In this document: piece by piece, positions 26,987 through 37,824 of the stretch
How the letters are laid out: each line of letters starts with the position of its first letter
Position numbering within the stretch: the stretch's first letter is position 1
Assembly (NCBI RefSeq): GCF_018612915.1
Contig: NZ_JAGGRL010000001.1
Coordinates: forward strand, 124,001-188,000
Length of the DNA stretch: 64,000 bases
Reading direction: 5' to 3'
Origin: Stenotrophomonas sp. ISL-67
GTDB taxonomy: Bacteria > Pseudomonadota > Gammaproteobacteria > Xanthomonadales > Xanthomonadaceae
Position numbers and translations under genes: made by a program
Notes under the pieces: model-generated
What the model saw: only the letters and a program-made list of their open reading frames with translations
Database searches by the model: none
What the model was told of the DNA's origin: nothing

Positions 26987-28432
26987 TCAAGCGATTCGTA
27001 CCCTTTCGTGCGAGGCGGAAATGTTCATGGCCTCACGATACTTCGCCACGGTGCGCCGCGCCACCGGTATTCCAGAGGTTTTGAGCAGGTCAGCCAGCTT
27101 GGCGTCAGAAAGCGGCTTGCGCGGGTTCTCGTCGTCGATCAGGCGCCGGATCATGGCCTGGATGGCGGTGCTGGAGGCTTCGCCGCCACTGTCGGTATCG
27201 ATCCCGGAGGCGAAGAAGGCGCGCAGTGCGAGGGTCCCGCGCGGGGTGCGCACGTACTTGCGGGCAATGGCCCGGGAAATGGTCGATTCGTGCAGGCCCA
27301 GTTCCCCGGCCACCTCGCGCAGGGTCAGTGGGCGCAGCGCCTGGGCGCCAAACTCCAGGAAGGCGGCCTGCTGCTGCAGCAGGCAGCGCATCACCCGCAG
27401 CAGGGTCTCGCCCCGCGCCTCCAGGCCCTTGAGCAGCCAGCGCGCTTCCTGCAGGTGCGCGCGCAGGTAGCCGGCATCGCTTTCGCCACACCGGCGGATC
27501 ATCTGTTCATAGCCGCGGTGAATGACCACCTTGGGGCCTGCATGGCCGGCCAGGGCGGCGCGCCAGCTGCCGTTCTGGCGCCAGACCACGCAGTCGGGCA
27601 CCACGTAGCTGTCGTGGGCGAGCTCGCCGATCTGGGTGCCCGGGCGCGGGTCCAGCGAGCGCAGCAGCTGCACGGCGGTTTCTACCGCATCCACCGGCTC
27701 GCGCAGTTCATGCGCAATGCCGGTGACGCCGCTGCGCGGCAGGCGCTCCAGCGGGCCATCGGCAATGCGCCGGGCCAGGCCCAGCCCGGGGGTCTGGGGT
27801 TCCAGCACATCCAGCTGCAGCTGCAGGCATTCGCCCAGGCTGCGCGCGCCAACCCCGATCGGGTCGAAGCGCTGGATCTGGTGCAGCACGGTGAGGATCT
27901 CGGCTTCATCGGCATGAATGGCCGGCAGCAGGGTTTCGGCGATGGCCGACAGCGGCTCGCGCAGGTAGCCGTCGTCTTCGAAGGCGTCGATCAGGGCGGC
28001 GCCGATGCTGCGGTCGCGGCGCGACAGGTGCGACAGGTGCAGCTGCCACAGCAGGTGGTCGGCCAGGCTTTCGGTCTCGGCCACGCGCTCGGCGGCGCTG
28101 CCGTTGTCGTCATCGTCGAACGAACCGCCGCTGCTGCCGCTGCTCCAGTCACCTTCGCCGGGCGCCCAGTCGTCGGCGCCCGAGGGCTCGGCACCCCCTT
28201 CGCTGTTACCGTCGCGTTCGGTCGCCTCGGGCGGGCGTTCGTCCGTGTCCGGCGTGGCGTCCAGGGTCGGTTCGGCGTTCTCGGCCCAGTCCAGCAGCGG
28301 GTTGGTTTCCACCGCTTCGGCGATTTCCAGCTCCAGCTCGGCGCTGGACATCTGCAACAGCTTGATCGCCTGACGCAGTTGCGGCGTCATGACCAGTTGT
28401 TGCCCCAGCGATGTCTGCAGCCGTGCTTTCAT
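26987..28432 (-). CDS. rpoN: RNA polymerase sigma-54 factor
   Basis: A 481-residue sigma-54. Region I is Gln/Leu-rich (QTSLGQQLVMTPQLRQAIKLL). A long acidic region II (about 55-120) follows. The C-terminal RpoN box ARRTVAKYRE at about 458-467 recognises the -24 element. It would drive pilus, nitrogen and flagellar functions with enhancer-binding proteins. It lies between lptB and hpf in the canonical order. Confidence 0.97.
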   Translation of the reverse strand: MKARLQTSLGQQLVMTPQLRQAIKLLQMSSAELELEIAEAVETNPLLDWAENAEPTLDATPDTDERPPEATERDGNSEGGAEPSGADDWAPGEGDWSSGSSGGSFDDDDNGSAAERVAETESLADHLLWQLHLSHLSRRDRSIGAALIDAFEDDGYLREPLSAIAETLLPAIHADEAEILTVLHQIQRFDPIGVGARSLGECLQLQLDVLEPQTPGLGLARRIADGPLERLPRSGVTGIAHELREPVDAVETAVQLLRSLDPRPGTQIGELAHDSYVVPDCVVWRQNGSWRAALAGHAGPKVVIHRGYEQMIRRCGESDAGYLRAHLQEARWLLKGLEARGETLLRVMRCLLQQQAAFLEFGAQALRPLTLREVAGELGLHESTISRAIARKYVRTPRGTLALRAFFASGIDTDSGGEASSTAIQAMIRRLIDDENPRKPLSDAKLADLLKTSGIPVARRTVAKYREAMNISASHERVRIA

Positions 28433-28473
28433 GCCTGTGCCGAACGGAGGGAAGGCGCTGCAGCGGCCGGCGG

Positions 28474-29193
28474 TCAGAGCTTGAAGGTCTCTCCAAGGTA
28501 CACGCGGCGGACGTCTGCGTTTTCCAGGATCGCGTCTGGTGACCCCTGCGCCAGCACGCTGCCTTCGTTGAGGATATACGCGCGGTCGCAGATTCCCAAG
28601 GTTTCGCGCACATTGTGGTCGGTGATCAGCACCCCGATGCCACGCTGCTTGAGGTGGGTGACGATCCGCTGGATCTCGCCGACCGAGATCGGGTCCACGC
28701 CGGCGAACGGCTCATCGAGCAGGATCAGGCGCGGCTTTGCGGCCAACGCACGGGCGATCTCGCAGCGGCGGCGCTCGCCGCCGGACAGGCTGGCGCCCAG
28801 CTGGTCGGCCACGTGGTTGATCTGCAGCTCGTCCAGCAGCGAATTCAGCTCCTTTTCCCGGCCGGCCTTGTCCAGGTCCTCGCGCAGCTCCAGCACCAGG
28901 CGCAGGTTGTCGGCCACGCTCAGCTTGCGGAACACAGACGGTTCCTGCGGCAGGTAGCCCACGCCCTGCTTGGCGCGGGTGTACATCGGGTCGCCGGTGA
29001 TGTCCTTGCCATCCAGCACGATGCTGCCGGCGTCGGCCTCGACCAGGCCCACGATCATGTAGAAGCAGGTGGTCTTGCCGGCACCGTTGGGGCCGAGCAG
29101 GCCGACCACTTCACCGGCGTCCAGGGTCAGGCCGAATTCCTTCACCACTTCGCGCTGCTTGTAGCGCTTGCGCAGGCCTTTGGCGACGAGCAT
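28474..29193 (-). CDS. lptB: LPS export ABC transporter ATPase LptB
   Basis: A 239-residue ATPase of the LptB2FG complex, which extracts LPS from the inner membrane. Walker [10 protein letters not shown] is at 34-42, the signature is [15 protein letters not shown], and Walker B plus catalytic Glu are [13 protein letters not shown]. It overlaps the lptA stop by 1 bp. lptF and lptG are not in the window, as expected. Confidence 0.97.
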   Translation of the reverse strand: MLVAKGLRKRYKQREVVKEFGLTLDAGEVVGLLGPNGAGKTTCFYMIVGLVEADAGSIVLDGKDITGDPMYTRAKQGVGYLPQEPSVFRKLSVADNLRLVLELREDLDKAGREKELNSLLDELQINHVADQLGASLSGGERRRCEIARALAAKPRLILLDEPFAGVDPISVGEIQRIVTHLKQRGIGVLITDHNVRETLGICDRAYILNEGSVLAQGSPDAILENADVRRVYLGETFKL

Positions 29194-29756
29194 TACTTCC
29201 TGCTCCCGGCGGTGGGGACGGTGGCCTTGGCCGGGGTGGCCGGCTTGGCGGCCGGCGCGGCACCCTTGTTCTTGGGCGGGATGACGGTGCGCACGCGGCC
29301 GGCTTCGCCACCACCACCGCTGTTCATCTCGCCGGTCCGGGTGTTGTAGACCATCCGCTGGCCGCTGTTTGTGCCCTGGGCGCTCTTCACTTCGTAGTTG
29401 CCGGTGAGGGTGATGACCTCGCCCTTGATGTCGTAGTCGATCTTGTCGGCGCGGGCGTCCATCCAGCTGCCGTCATCCAGCTGCTGCTTGAGGGTGGCCT
29501 GGCTGCCGGTGAAGATGGCGCGGACGGCTTCGCCGTCCTTCATGTGGACGTCGGCCTTGGCAGCGCGGATCTCCAGCGTGCCCTGGGTGATGACCACGTT
29601 GCTGCTCAGCGTGATGACGCCGTCGCCAAGGAAAGAACCCGACTGCGCGCCGGACTCGATCGTCATTTCCTGGTTGCGGTCGGAGCTTTTCGCCTGCACG
29701 GCGACGGCGGGCACCATCAGGCTGAAGGCGAAAACAGCGGCGTAGAGAATCTTCAT
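29193..29756 (-). CDS. lptA: Periplasmic LPS transport bridge protein LptA
   Basis: OstA-like beta-jellyroll protein that forms the periplasmic bridge for LPS. The start at 29754-29756 yields a signal peptide ([20 protein letters not shown], cut near VQA) and a mature domain of ~165 residues with repeats such as [21 protein letters not shown] Pro/Ala/Lys-rich tail follows. An upstream ATG at 29825 overlaps the lptC stop (ATGA) and would add 23 residues; coupling makes it possible, but the signal peptide favours the shorter form. Confidence 0.88.
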   Translation of the reverse strand: MKILYAAVFAFSLMVPAVAVQAKSSDRNQEMTIESGAQSGSFLGDGVITLSSNVVITQGTLEIRAAKADVHMKDGEAVRAIFTGSQATLKQQLDDGSWMDARADKIDYDIKGEVITLTGNYEVKSAQGTNSGQRMVYNTRTGEMNSGGGGEAGRVRTVIPPKNKGAAPAAKPATPAKATVPTAGSRK

Positions 29757-29821
29757 GACGTGGGGCTTTCCTGCCATATTCGGGGAAACGGCCAGTGCCG
29801 TCGTTGGAGTATCGGGGCGTA

Positions 29822-30382
29822 TCATTGACGGGGCGTGTAACGCGTCTTGACCTGGCTCAGGAACTGGTAGGTCTTGTCGCTGGAATTCAGTGCGAAGCCG
29901 ACGCCTGACTGGATCATGCCCGGGCGGGTCAACGTCACCAGGCCGTCGGACGTGGCGCGGTTCTCCTTCGGGAACACGTCCAGTTGTTCGGTGCGGAAGG
30001 TGGTCGGCGGAATCGCCGGCACGCGGGGGCTGTCGCCGCTGACATTACCGGTCAGGCGCAGCTTGTCGCCGGTGGCGCTGACCCAGCCGGTCTCGCTGCG
30101 CAGTTCCCAGTGGTTGCCGTCACGGTCGGGCAGCAGGAACAGCGGCGTCCGGATGGTCATGGTCTCGTCGCTGCGGGTGCGTTCGAGCAGGGGCGCGCGC
30201 AACGTGGTCGATTCACGGCCCTGCTCATCCAGTGCGATGATCTGGAAATCGTGCAGCACGTAGTCCTTGCTGGCGTCGTCGCCGACGGCCAGTGGCGCCT
30301 TGTCGCGCTCGCGCAGCAGTGACCAGCCGCTGAGCAGCGCGGCGACCAGCAGCAGGGCGCCCAGCGCGGTACGCCAGCTCAT
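29822..30382 (-). CDS. lptC: LPS export protein LptC
   Basis: A 186-residue single-pass membrane protein that passes LPS from LptB2FG to LptA. One N-terminal transmembrane segment (ALGALLLVAALLSGWSLL) is followed by the periplasmic jellyroll with DFQIIALDEQGRESTTLRAP. The ATG at 30380-30382 overlaps the kdsC stop by 4 bp, which fixes the start. Confidence 0.93.
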   Translation of the reverse strand: MSWRTALGALLLVAALLSGWSLLRERDKAPLAVGDDASKDYVLHDFQIIALDEQGRESTTLRAPLLERTRSDETMTIRTPLFLLPDRDGNHWELRSETGWVSATGDKLRLTGNVSGDSPRVPAIPPTTFRTEQLDVFPKENRATSDGLVTLTRPGMIQSGVGFALNSSDKTYQFLSQVKTRYTPRQ

Positions 30383-30927
30383 GCGCCGAACCTCGCCAGC
30401 ACCGCATCCACATGGCCCTGCGCGGCCAGCAGCACGTCGCACAGCTCGCGCGCGGCACCGCGCCCGCCATCGGCACGGGTCTGCCAGTGCACGCGCTCGG
30501 CAATCCAGGGGTGGGCGTTGGCCGGCGCCACCGCCAGCCCGACCGCGCACAGCGGGGCCAGGTCGGGCAGGTCATCGCCCATGAAGGCCACCTGGTCCAG
30601 ACCGATGCCGTGCTGGTCGCACAGCGCCCGCACGCTGGCCAGCTTGTCGCCGACCGCGATCTGGGTGTCGATGCCCAGGTCCGCGCCGCGCTTCTGGGCC
30701 GACAGGCTGTTGCGCGCGGTGATCAGCACGGGGTGGATGCCATGCTGCTGCAGCAGTTTCAGGCCAAGTCCGTCCTGCACGTAATACGCCTTGCTTTCGT
30801 TGCCATCACGGTCGTAGTAGAGCCGACCATCGGTGAGCGTGCCGTCCACGTCGAAACAGGCCAGCCGGATACGGCCGGCGACGGCATGCAGGTGGGACGG
30901 GAAACCGGGCAGCGGGGAATAGGGCAT
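30379..30927 (-). CDS. kdsC: 3-deoxy-D-manno-octulosonate 8-phosphate phosphatase KdsC
   Basis: HAD-superfamily phosphatase of 182 residues that converts Kdo-8-phosphate to Kdo for lipid A-core synthesis. Motif I is FDVDGTLTDG, with nucleophile D26 and acid D28. Motif II lies in LITARNS and the C-terminal motif is AFMGDDLPDLAPL. No extra cap domain, as usual for tetrameric KdsC. It follows kdsD by 41 bp. Confidence 0.95.
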   Translation of the reverse strand: MPYSPLPGFPSHLHAVAGRIRLACFDVDGTLTDGRLYYDRDGNESKAYYVQDGLGLKLLQQHGIHPVLITARNSLSAQKRGADLGIDTQIAVGDKLASVRALCDQHGIGLDQVAFMGDDLPDLAPLCAVGLAVAPANAHPWIAERVHWQTRADGGRGAARELCDVLLAAQGHVDAVLARFGA

Positions 30928-30968
30928 CAGGAGCGCAGGTTGGCTGAATGGAGGAATGTCACTGTGGT

Positions 30969-31970
30969 TTAAACCACCCGGGCCCGCAACAGGTCATGAA
31001 TGTTGAGGGCGCCGACCGCGCGACCCTCGCCATCGACCACGATCAGGCCGTTGATCTGCTGGGTTTCCATCACCCGCGCCGCCTCCACGGCCAGCTGGTC
31101 GGCGCCGATGGTGCGCGGGGTGCGGGTCATCACATCGACGATGCGCGCGCTGCGCACGTCCAGGTCGCTGTCCAGGGCGCGGCGCAGGTCGCCGTCGGTG
31201 AACAGGCCCACCAGGCGCTGGCCGGCATCGACCACGGCGGTCATGCCCAGCCGCTTGCGGCTCATTTCGACCAGTGCCTCGCTGAGGCTGGCGTTCTCGC
31301 CCACCTGGGGCAGCTCGTCGCCGCTGTGCATGACATCGGTGATGTGCAGCAGCAGGCGCCGGCCCAGGCTGCCGGCCGGGTGCGAGCGGGCGAAGTCGTC
31401 GGCGGTGAAGCCGCGCGCGTCCAGCAGCGCCACCGCCAGCGCGTCGCCCATCGCCAGCGAGGCGGTGGTGCTGGAGGTCGGGGCCAGCGCCAGCGGGCAG
31501 GCTTCGGCCGGCACGCTCACGTCCAGGTGCACGTCGGCGGCCAGGGCCAGCGACGAACCGGGGCGGCCGGTCATGGCGATCAGCCGGTTGCCTTGGCGCT
31601 TGAGCACCGGCAGCAGCATCAGCACCTCGTCTGATTCGCCCGAATAGGACAGGGCCAGCACCACGTCGGCCTCGGTGATCATGCCCAGGTCGCCGTGGCC
31701 GGCTTCACCGGGGTGCACATAGAATGCCGGGGTGCCGGTGGAGGCCAGCGTGGCGGCGATCTTGCGCGCCACATGGCCGGACTTGCCCATCCCGGTGGCG
31801 ACGACCCGGCCGCGGCTTTCCAGCACCAGCTGGCAGGCCTGGCTGAAGCCATCGCCAAGGCGCTGCGCTACTGCGGCAAGGGCATCGCGCTCGATCTCGA
31901 ACACGCGGCGGCCGCTGGCAACCAGCGCGGCCGGGTCGGCAGAAGAGGGGGGCAGGGGCGATACAGCCAT
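30969..31970 (-). CDS. kdsD: Arabinose-5-phosphate isomerase KdsD
   Basis: A 333-residue isomerase making arabinose-5-phosphate, the first Kdo pathway step. An N-terminal SIS domain (VVATGMGKSGHVARKIAATL, then SYSGESDEV) is followed by two CBS domains covering the last ~120 residues. The ATG at 31968-31970 gives a normal-length protein; an upstream ATG at 32006 adds 12 residues and cannot be excluded. It is the first gene of the minus-strand super-operon and is divergent from ibaG. Confidence 0.93.
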   Translation of the reverse strand: MAVSPLPPSSADPAALVASGRRVFEIERDALAAVAQRLGDGFSQACQLVLESRGRVVATGMGKSGHVARKIAATLASTGTPAFYVHPGEAGHGDLGMITEADVVLALSYSGESDEVLMLLPVLKRQGNRLIAMTGRPGSSLALAADVHLDVSVPAEACPLALAPTSSTTASLAMGDALAVALLDARGFTADDFARSHPAGSLGRRLLLHITDVMHSGDELPQVGENASLSEALVEMSRKRLGMTAVVDAGQRLVGLFTDGDLRRALDSDLDVRSARIVDVMTRTPRTIGADQLAVEAARVMETQQINGLIVVDGEGRAVGALNIHDLLRARVV

Positions 31971-32023
31971 GCGGGCGCCACGCGGAAGAGTAGAATGAGC
32001 GCTCATTTTATTAGGAAAGCCCG

Positions 32024-33926
<1,903 letters not shown>

Positions 33927-33930
33927 ACAA

Positions 33931-33956
33931 CGCCCGCAGATGCGGGCGTATTTCAT
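33931..33956 (+). terminator. Intrinsic terminator after the murA operon
   Basis: ACGCCCGCAGATGCGGGCGT forms a GC-rich stem with a two-base loop followed by ATTTC. It starts 5 bp after the stop of the EF-hand gene. Confidence 0.7.
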
Positions 33957-34018
33957 TCATCGCAGTGCCGACCCACGGTCGGCACCTGTCGGGGAGGTAT
34001 CGACCGTTGGTCGATATG

Positions 34019-34708
34019 TCATTTGATCGATTTGATCGTCAGGTCCAGCGCGTCCTTGCCGCCTTCGCGCTGCAGCAGGCGCACCGGCACCGGCAGCTCC
34101 TTGGTCACCCAGGCGATCTGCTCCTTGTTGCCATCCACGCGCGACACCTTGGTGGCGTCGTAGGTCTTGCCGCCCACGGTGACCTGTTCCTTGCCCACCG
34201 TCTTGTAGGTCAGCGACTTGACGCGGCCTTCGTCCACCATGCGGTAGGTCAGCGGCTTGCCGTCGGCGAAGTCGCGTGCGATCGCAAGGTTGATCAGCAG
34301 GGCGTCCAGATCCCCTGTCTTCAGCGTGACCGGGCCGGCGCGCTCGGGCTTGATGTCGCCCTTCCACGTGGCCTGCTTCCTGCTCCAGTCATAGTTCGCC
34401 TGGACATTCTTCTTCTTCACGAACACCGCCGAGCGGTCCTCGCTGCTGAGCGGGCGCAGGTGGCCGTTGGCCTCATCGAACACGGTGTTCTGGGTCAGCT
34501 GCCCCAGTTGGTTCTGGACCTTGAGACTGTACTGCCACTTGTCGCCGTCCATCCTGGTCAGCGTCATCTGGCCCGGTGCCGCAAGGCCCATGTAGGTGGC
34601 CTGGTATTCCGCGGTGAACGGCTGCAGCGCCATGGCCGGCAGGCTGGTCAGCGCCAACGCGCCAGCGGCGGCCCACGACAGGGGGCGGTTGAGGATGCTC
34701 ATGCTCAA
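34019..34708 (-). CDS. DUF3108 periplasmic protein
   Basis: A 229-residue exported protein with a Sec signal (ALALTSLPAMA, cleavage near residue 27) and a DUF3108 domain. Family-like patterns are FTAEYQATYMGL, WSRKQATW and LLINLAIARDFADGKPLTYRMV. It is a tandem paralogue of the adjacent upstream gene, which it overlaps by 4 bp. DUF3108 proteins are beta-rich and of unknown function, possibly in the envelope. Confidence 0.85.
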   Translation of the reverse strand: MSMSILNRPLSWAAAGALALTSLPAMALQPFTAEYQATYMGLAAPGQMTLTRMDGDKWQYSLKVQNQLGQLTQNTVFDEANGHLRPLSSEDRSAVFVKKKNVQANYDWSRKQATWKGDIKPERAGPVTLKTGDLDALLINLAIARDFADGKPLTYRMVDEGRVKSLTYKTVGKEQVTVGGKTYDATKVSRVDGNKEQIAWVTKELPVPVRLLQREGGKDALDLTIKSIK

Positions 34709-35484
34709 ACTCCTTGGTATTCGATCAGGCGCAGGTCGATCCGATCCTGGCCGTCTTCGCGTTGCAGGATGCGCACCGGGGTGGGAACCCCGTTGGCGAT
34801 CCAGAGGATGGTTTCATCGTTGCCGCCGTTGGTGCGGTACACCCGCAGCGCGTTGTAGGATAGTTCGCCGACCTGGACGTTTTCGGTGTCCGACGCCGCC
34901 TGGTAGTCGTGCTGGCGTACCCGGCCCACATCGACGTAACGGTAATGCATCTGCCCGCCCGGGCGCGCGTCGCGCATGATCGCCAGGTTGATCAGCAGCG
35001 CGCTCAGATCGCCCGGCTGCAGCGGAATCGGTTGCCTGCGTTCCTTCTTCAGATCGCCCAGCCACTGTGCGGTACCCGCCTTCCAGTCGTAGGTGCCGGT
35101 GACCTTCTTGCCCAGGAACAGGCCCTTGCGCACGGTGGCCTGGCTCAGCGGCACGTACGTGGTGCCGTGCTTCTCGAACACGGTGCTCTGTTCCAGGTTC
35201 AGGCCCAGCACGCTGGCGAAGCCGCGCCGGCCCACTACCTGCATGTCCACGCGCCACTGGTCGCCACCGGCATGGGTGACGCGCATGGTCGCATCGCCCG
35301 CTTCCTTGCCCTTGTACAGGGCCTGGTAGGTGGCGGTGAACGGCTCCAGTGGCGGCGCCTCCCACGTGGTGGGCGGCGGCAGCACCGGCAGTTCGGGCGG
35401 CGTGGGTTCCTGTGCCTGCGCGATCGCCACCGTGCACAGCAGGGAGGCGATCAGCACCAGCGGTTTGGACAGAGTGGTTTTCAT
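34705..35484 (-). CDS. DUF3108 periplasmic protein, longer paralogue
   Basis: A 259-residue protein from the ATG at 35482-35484. Signal peptide LVLIASLLCTVAIAQA is followed by a Pro-rich linker (TPPELPVLPPPTTWEAPP) and a DUF3108 domain with FTATYQALYKGKEAGDATM and LLINLAIMRDARPGGQMHYR. The paralogue downstream shares the same blocks, so the pair arose by duplication. It is downstream of purN but separated by 44 bp. Function unknown. Confidence 0.85.
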   Translation of the reverse strand: MKTTLSKPLVLIASLLCTVAIAQAQEPTPPELPVLPPPTTWEAPPLEPFTATYQALYKGKEAGDATMRVTHAGGDQWRVDMQVVGRRGFASVLGLNLEQSTVFEKHGTTYVPLSQATVRKGLFLGKKVTGTYDWKAGTAQWLGDLKKERRQPIPLQPGDLSALLINLAIMRDARPGGQMHYRYVDVGRVRQHDYQAASDTENVQVGELSYNALRVYRTNGGNDETILWIANGVPTPVRILQREDGQDRIDLRLIEYQGV

Positions 35485-35528
35485 GCGCGCGCGGAAGCGG
35501 GGGAAGGAGGAGGATGCCAGCGGCCGGG

Positions 35529-36212
35529 TCAGCGGCGCGTGTGCGCCGTCGCCAGGGGGTTCAGCTGTCCGGCGCAATCTAGGCGCAGCGGACTGAACAG
35601 GGGGTGGCCGTCAACCTCCAGCTGACCGTCGCGTTCAGTTACACGGCCGGCCACGAGCCACTGCAGGCTGGCGATCAGCAGCGGGTGCTCCACCGCCAGC
35701 ACGCGCTGGGCCAGGTGTTCCGGCGTATCGCCTGACAGCACCGGGACCCGCGCCTGGGCCAGTACGGTGCCGGCATCCAGTTCGGGCACCACGAAGTGCA
35801 CGCTGGCCCCCGCTTCGGCATCGCCGGCTTCCAGCGCGCGGGCGTGGGTGTGCAGGCCCTTGTACAGCGGCAGCAGCGAGGGATGGATGTTGACCAGCCG
35901 GCCGCTGAAACGCTGCACGAACGCTTCGCCCAGGATGCGCATGTAGCCCGCGCAGACCACCCACTCCGGGGCGAAGGTGGCCAGCGCATCGCCGAGCGCG
36001 GCATCGAAGGCGGCGCGGTCGGCGAATTCCCTGGGCGACCGCGCCCAACGACGTTCGGGCGCGACTTTCTGCAGGGCCGACGCCTCGGGCTTGTCCGACA
36101 ACACCGCTACCACCTCGGCATCCAGCGTGCCGGCGGCGATCGCATCGACGATGGCCTGCAGGTTGCTGCCACGGCCGGAGGCCAGCACCGCAATGCGACT
36201 GCGTGAGCTCAT
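35529..36212 (-). CDS. purN: Phosphoribosylglycinamide formyltransferase
   Basis: Third step of purine synthesis, using 10-formyl-tetrahydrofolate, 227 residues from the ATG at 36210-36212. Phosphate loop ASGRGSN, catalytic N108 and H110 (VNIHPSLLP) and D146 (LDAGTVLAQ) match the E. coli triad with a shift of two. The start overlaps the stop of the small membrane gene upstream; a longer frame would overlap it fully. Confidence 0.95.
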   Translation of the reverse strand: MSSRSRIAVLASGRGSNLQAIVDAIAAGTLDAEVVAVLSDKPEASALQKVAPERRWARSPREFADRAAFDAALGDALATFAPEWVVCAGYMRILGEAFVQRFSGRLVNIHPSLLPLYKGLHTHARALEAGDAEAGASVHFVVPELDAGTVLAQARVPVLSGDTPEHLAQRVLAVEHPLLIASLQWLVAGRVTERDGQLEVDGHPLFSPLRLDCAGQLNPLATAHTRR

Positions 36213-36646
36213 GCGGCGACGGTACCGTCTGCGGCGCTGAAGCTGGCCATTACTTCCGGGCGCAGCAGCACGATCAGGGCGTACACGCCCAGCGCGATAC
36301 CGAGCGCGCCCGCCAGGCACGCCGCACCGGCGGCAATCTTGCACAGCTTGTGCGAACGGCGTTCGGCCATGCGCCGTGCACCGATGATGTTCAGGGTGCC
36401 CAGCGCGGCGAAGACCAGGCCGGCGCCGACCATGATCGCGGCCAGCAGGGCCGGCGCGGCGTCCGGGTTGGGGCTCCTGCTTTCGCTGATGTAGCCACCG
36501 GCGGCGCCCAGCAGGAGTATCGGCACCACCAACAACTCCAGCACACCCAGGATGTAGAACAGGATCTTCAGCGTATGCAGGTGCGAGGCGACCTGATGCG
36601 GTGTCCAGCCGCGCGGGAAATTCAGCGGCGGGGGCGTGGAAGACAT
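36209..36646 (-). CDS. Small membrane protein between purM and purN
   Basis: A 145-residue protein with about four hydrophobic segments (LFYILGVLELLVVPILLLGAAG, LLAAIMVGAGLVFAALGTL, AAGAACLAGALGIALGVYALIVLL). The N-terminus is Pro-rich (MSSTPPPLNFPRGW). It overlaps purN by 4 bp and follows purM by 14 bp, splitting the usual purMN pair. No family recognised; co-transcription with purine genes does not prove a role in them. Confidence 0.75.
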   Translation of the reverse strand: MSSTPPPLNFPRGWTPHQVASHLHTLKILFYILGVLELLVVPILLLGAAGGYISESRSPNPDAAPALLAAIMVGAGLVFAALGTLNIIGARRMAERRSHKLCKIAAGAACLAGALGIALGVYALIVLLRPEVMASFSAADGTVAA

Positions 36647-36660
36647 CGGCAGGCCTCAGG

Positions 36661-37716
36661 TCAGCCGATCCGTACGCGTTCTGCGCCGTCGGCCGGGGTC
36701 ACCTTGCCGATGGTCCAGTGGGCCAGGCCCTGGGCCTCGACGGCGGCGGTCACGCCGGCCACCTGGTCCGGGGCGACGATCAGCACGAAGCCGATGCCGC
36801 AGTTGAAAGTGCGCCACATTTCACTGTCGGCCACCGCGCCTTCGCGCTGCAGCCACTGGAACACCGGCGGCAGGGTCCAGGACGAGGCGTCGATGTCCAG
36901 CCCAAGGCCCTCGGGTACCACGCGGATGATGTTCTCGGTCAGGCCGCCACCGGTGATGTGGGCCATGCCGTGGATCGCGGCGCCGTGGGTCTTGAGCAGG
37001 GCCAGGATCGGCTTCACGTACAGGCGGGTCGGGGCCATCAGCGCGTCGACCAGCTTGACCCCACCTTCCAGTTCCAGGTCGGCCGGGCGGCCGGCGCGGT
37101 CGTAGATGCGGCGCACCAGCGAATAGCCGTTGGAATGCGGGCCGGAGGAGGCGATGCCGATCAGCACGTCACCTTCCGCCACGCTGGCGCCGTCCTTCAG
37201 TTCGCTCTTTTCCACGCCGGCCACGGTGAAGCCGGCCAGGTCGTACTCGCCCGGGGCATACATGTCGGGCATCTCAGCGGTTTCGCCACCGATCAGCGCG
37301 CAGCCGGCCTCGGTGCAGCCGTTGGCGATGCCGCCCACGACCGCCGCGGCGGTGTCGATGTCCAGCTTGCCGGTGGCGAAATAGTCCAGGAAGAACAGCG
37401 GCTCGGCGCCCTGCACCAGCACGTCGTTCACGCACATGGCGACCAGATCGATGCCGATCGTGTCGTGGCGGCCCAGCTGTTGTGCCAGCTTCAGCTTGGT
37501 GCCCACCCCGTCCGTGCCCGATACCAGGACCGGCTCGCGGTACTTGCTGGAGAGGTCGAACAGGGCGCCGAACCCGCCCAGGCCGCCCATCACCTCGGGC
37601 CGGAAGCTGCGCTTCACCAGCGGCTTGATGCGCTCGACCAGTTCATTGCCCGCATCGATGTCGACGCCAGCGTCGCGGTAGGTCAGGGGGGAGGGGTTGG
37701 ACGGGGAATTGGTCAC
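36661..37716 (-). CDS. purM: Phosphoribosylformylglycinamidine cyclo-ligase
   Basis: Fifth step of purine synthesis, making aminoimidazole ribonucleotide, 351 residues. Family features include [15 protein letters not shown] at the start, [14 protein letters not shown], the [14 protein letters not shown] block and [16 protein letters not shown]. Divergent from the DUF2066 gene with 108 bp between starts, as in related gammaproteobacteria. Confidence 0.96.
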   Translation of the reverse strand: MTNSPSNPSPLTYRDAGVDIDAGNELVERIKPLVKRSFRPEVMGGLGGFGALFDLSSKYREPVLVSGTDGVGTKLKLAQQLGRHDTIGIDLVAMCVNDVLVQGAEPLFFLDYFATGKLDIDTAAAVVGGIANGCTEAGCALIGGETAEMPDMYAPGEYDLAGFTVAGVEKSELKDGASVAEGDVLIGIASSGPHSNGYSLVRRIYDRAGRPADLELEGGVKLVDALMAPTRLYVKPILALLKTHGAAIHGMAHITGGGLTENIIRVVPEGLGLDIDASSWTLPPVFQWLQREGAVADSEMWRTFNCGIGFVLIVAPDQVAGVTAAVEAQGLAHWTIGKVTPADGAERVRIG

Positions 37717-37824
37717 GGGCGTCGGCGCTGCGCTGGAGTGAAAGCGGGATTTTAACAGGCCACGTTGGCGCGCAGGCCCTATTCGGGCAACAATTCCCCC
37801 CGGATACGCTCAATGGAAGTCCTG

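Noticed and set aside
26294..28957. An 887-codon open frame on the plus strand across ptsN, hpf and rpoN
   Set aside because: It is antisense to three well-recognised genes, has no family resemblance and a composition typical of high-GC antisense frames.
31981..32023. TAGAAT at 31991-31996 as the -10 box of ibaG
   Set aside because: No acceptable -35 at the proper distance, so I did not list it as a promoter.
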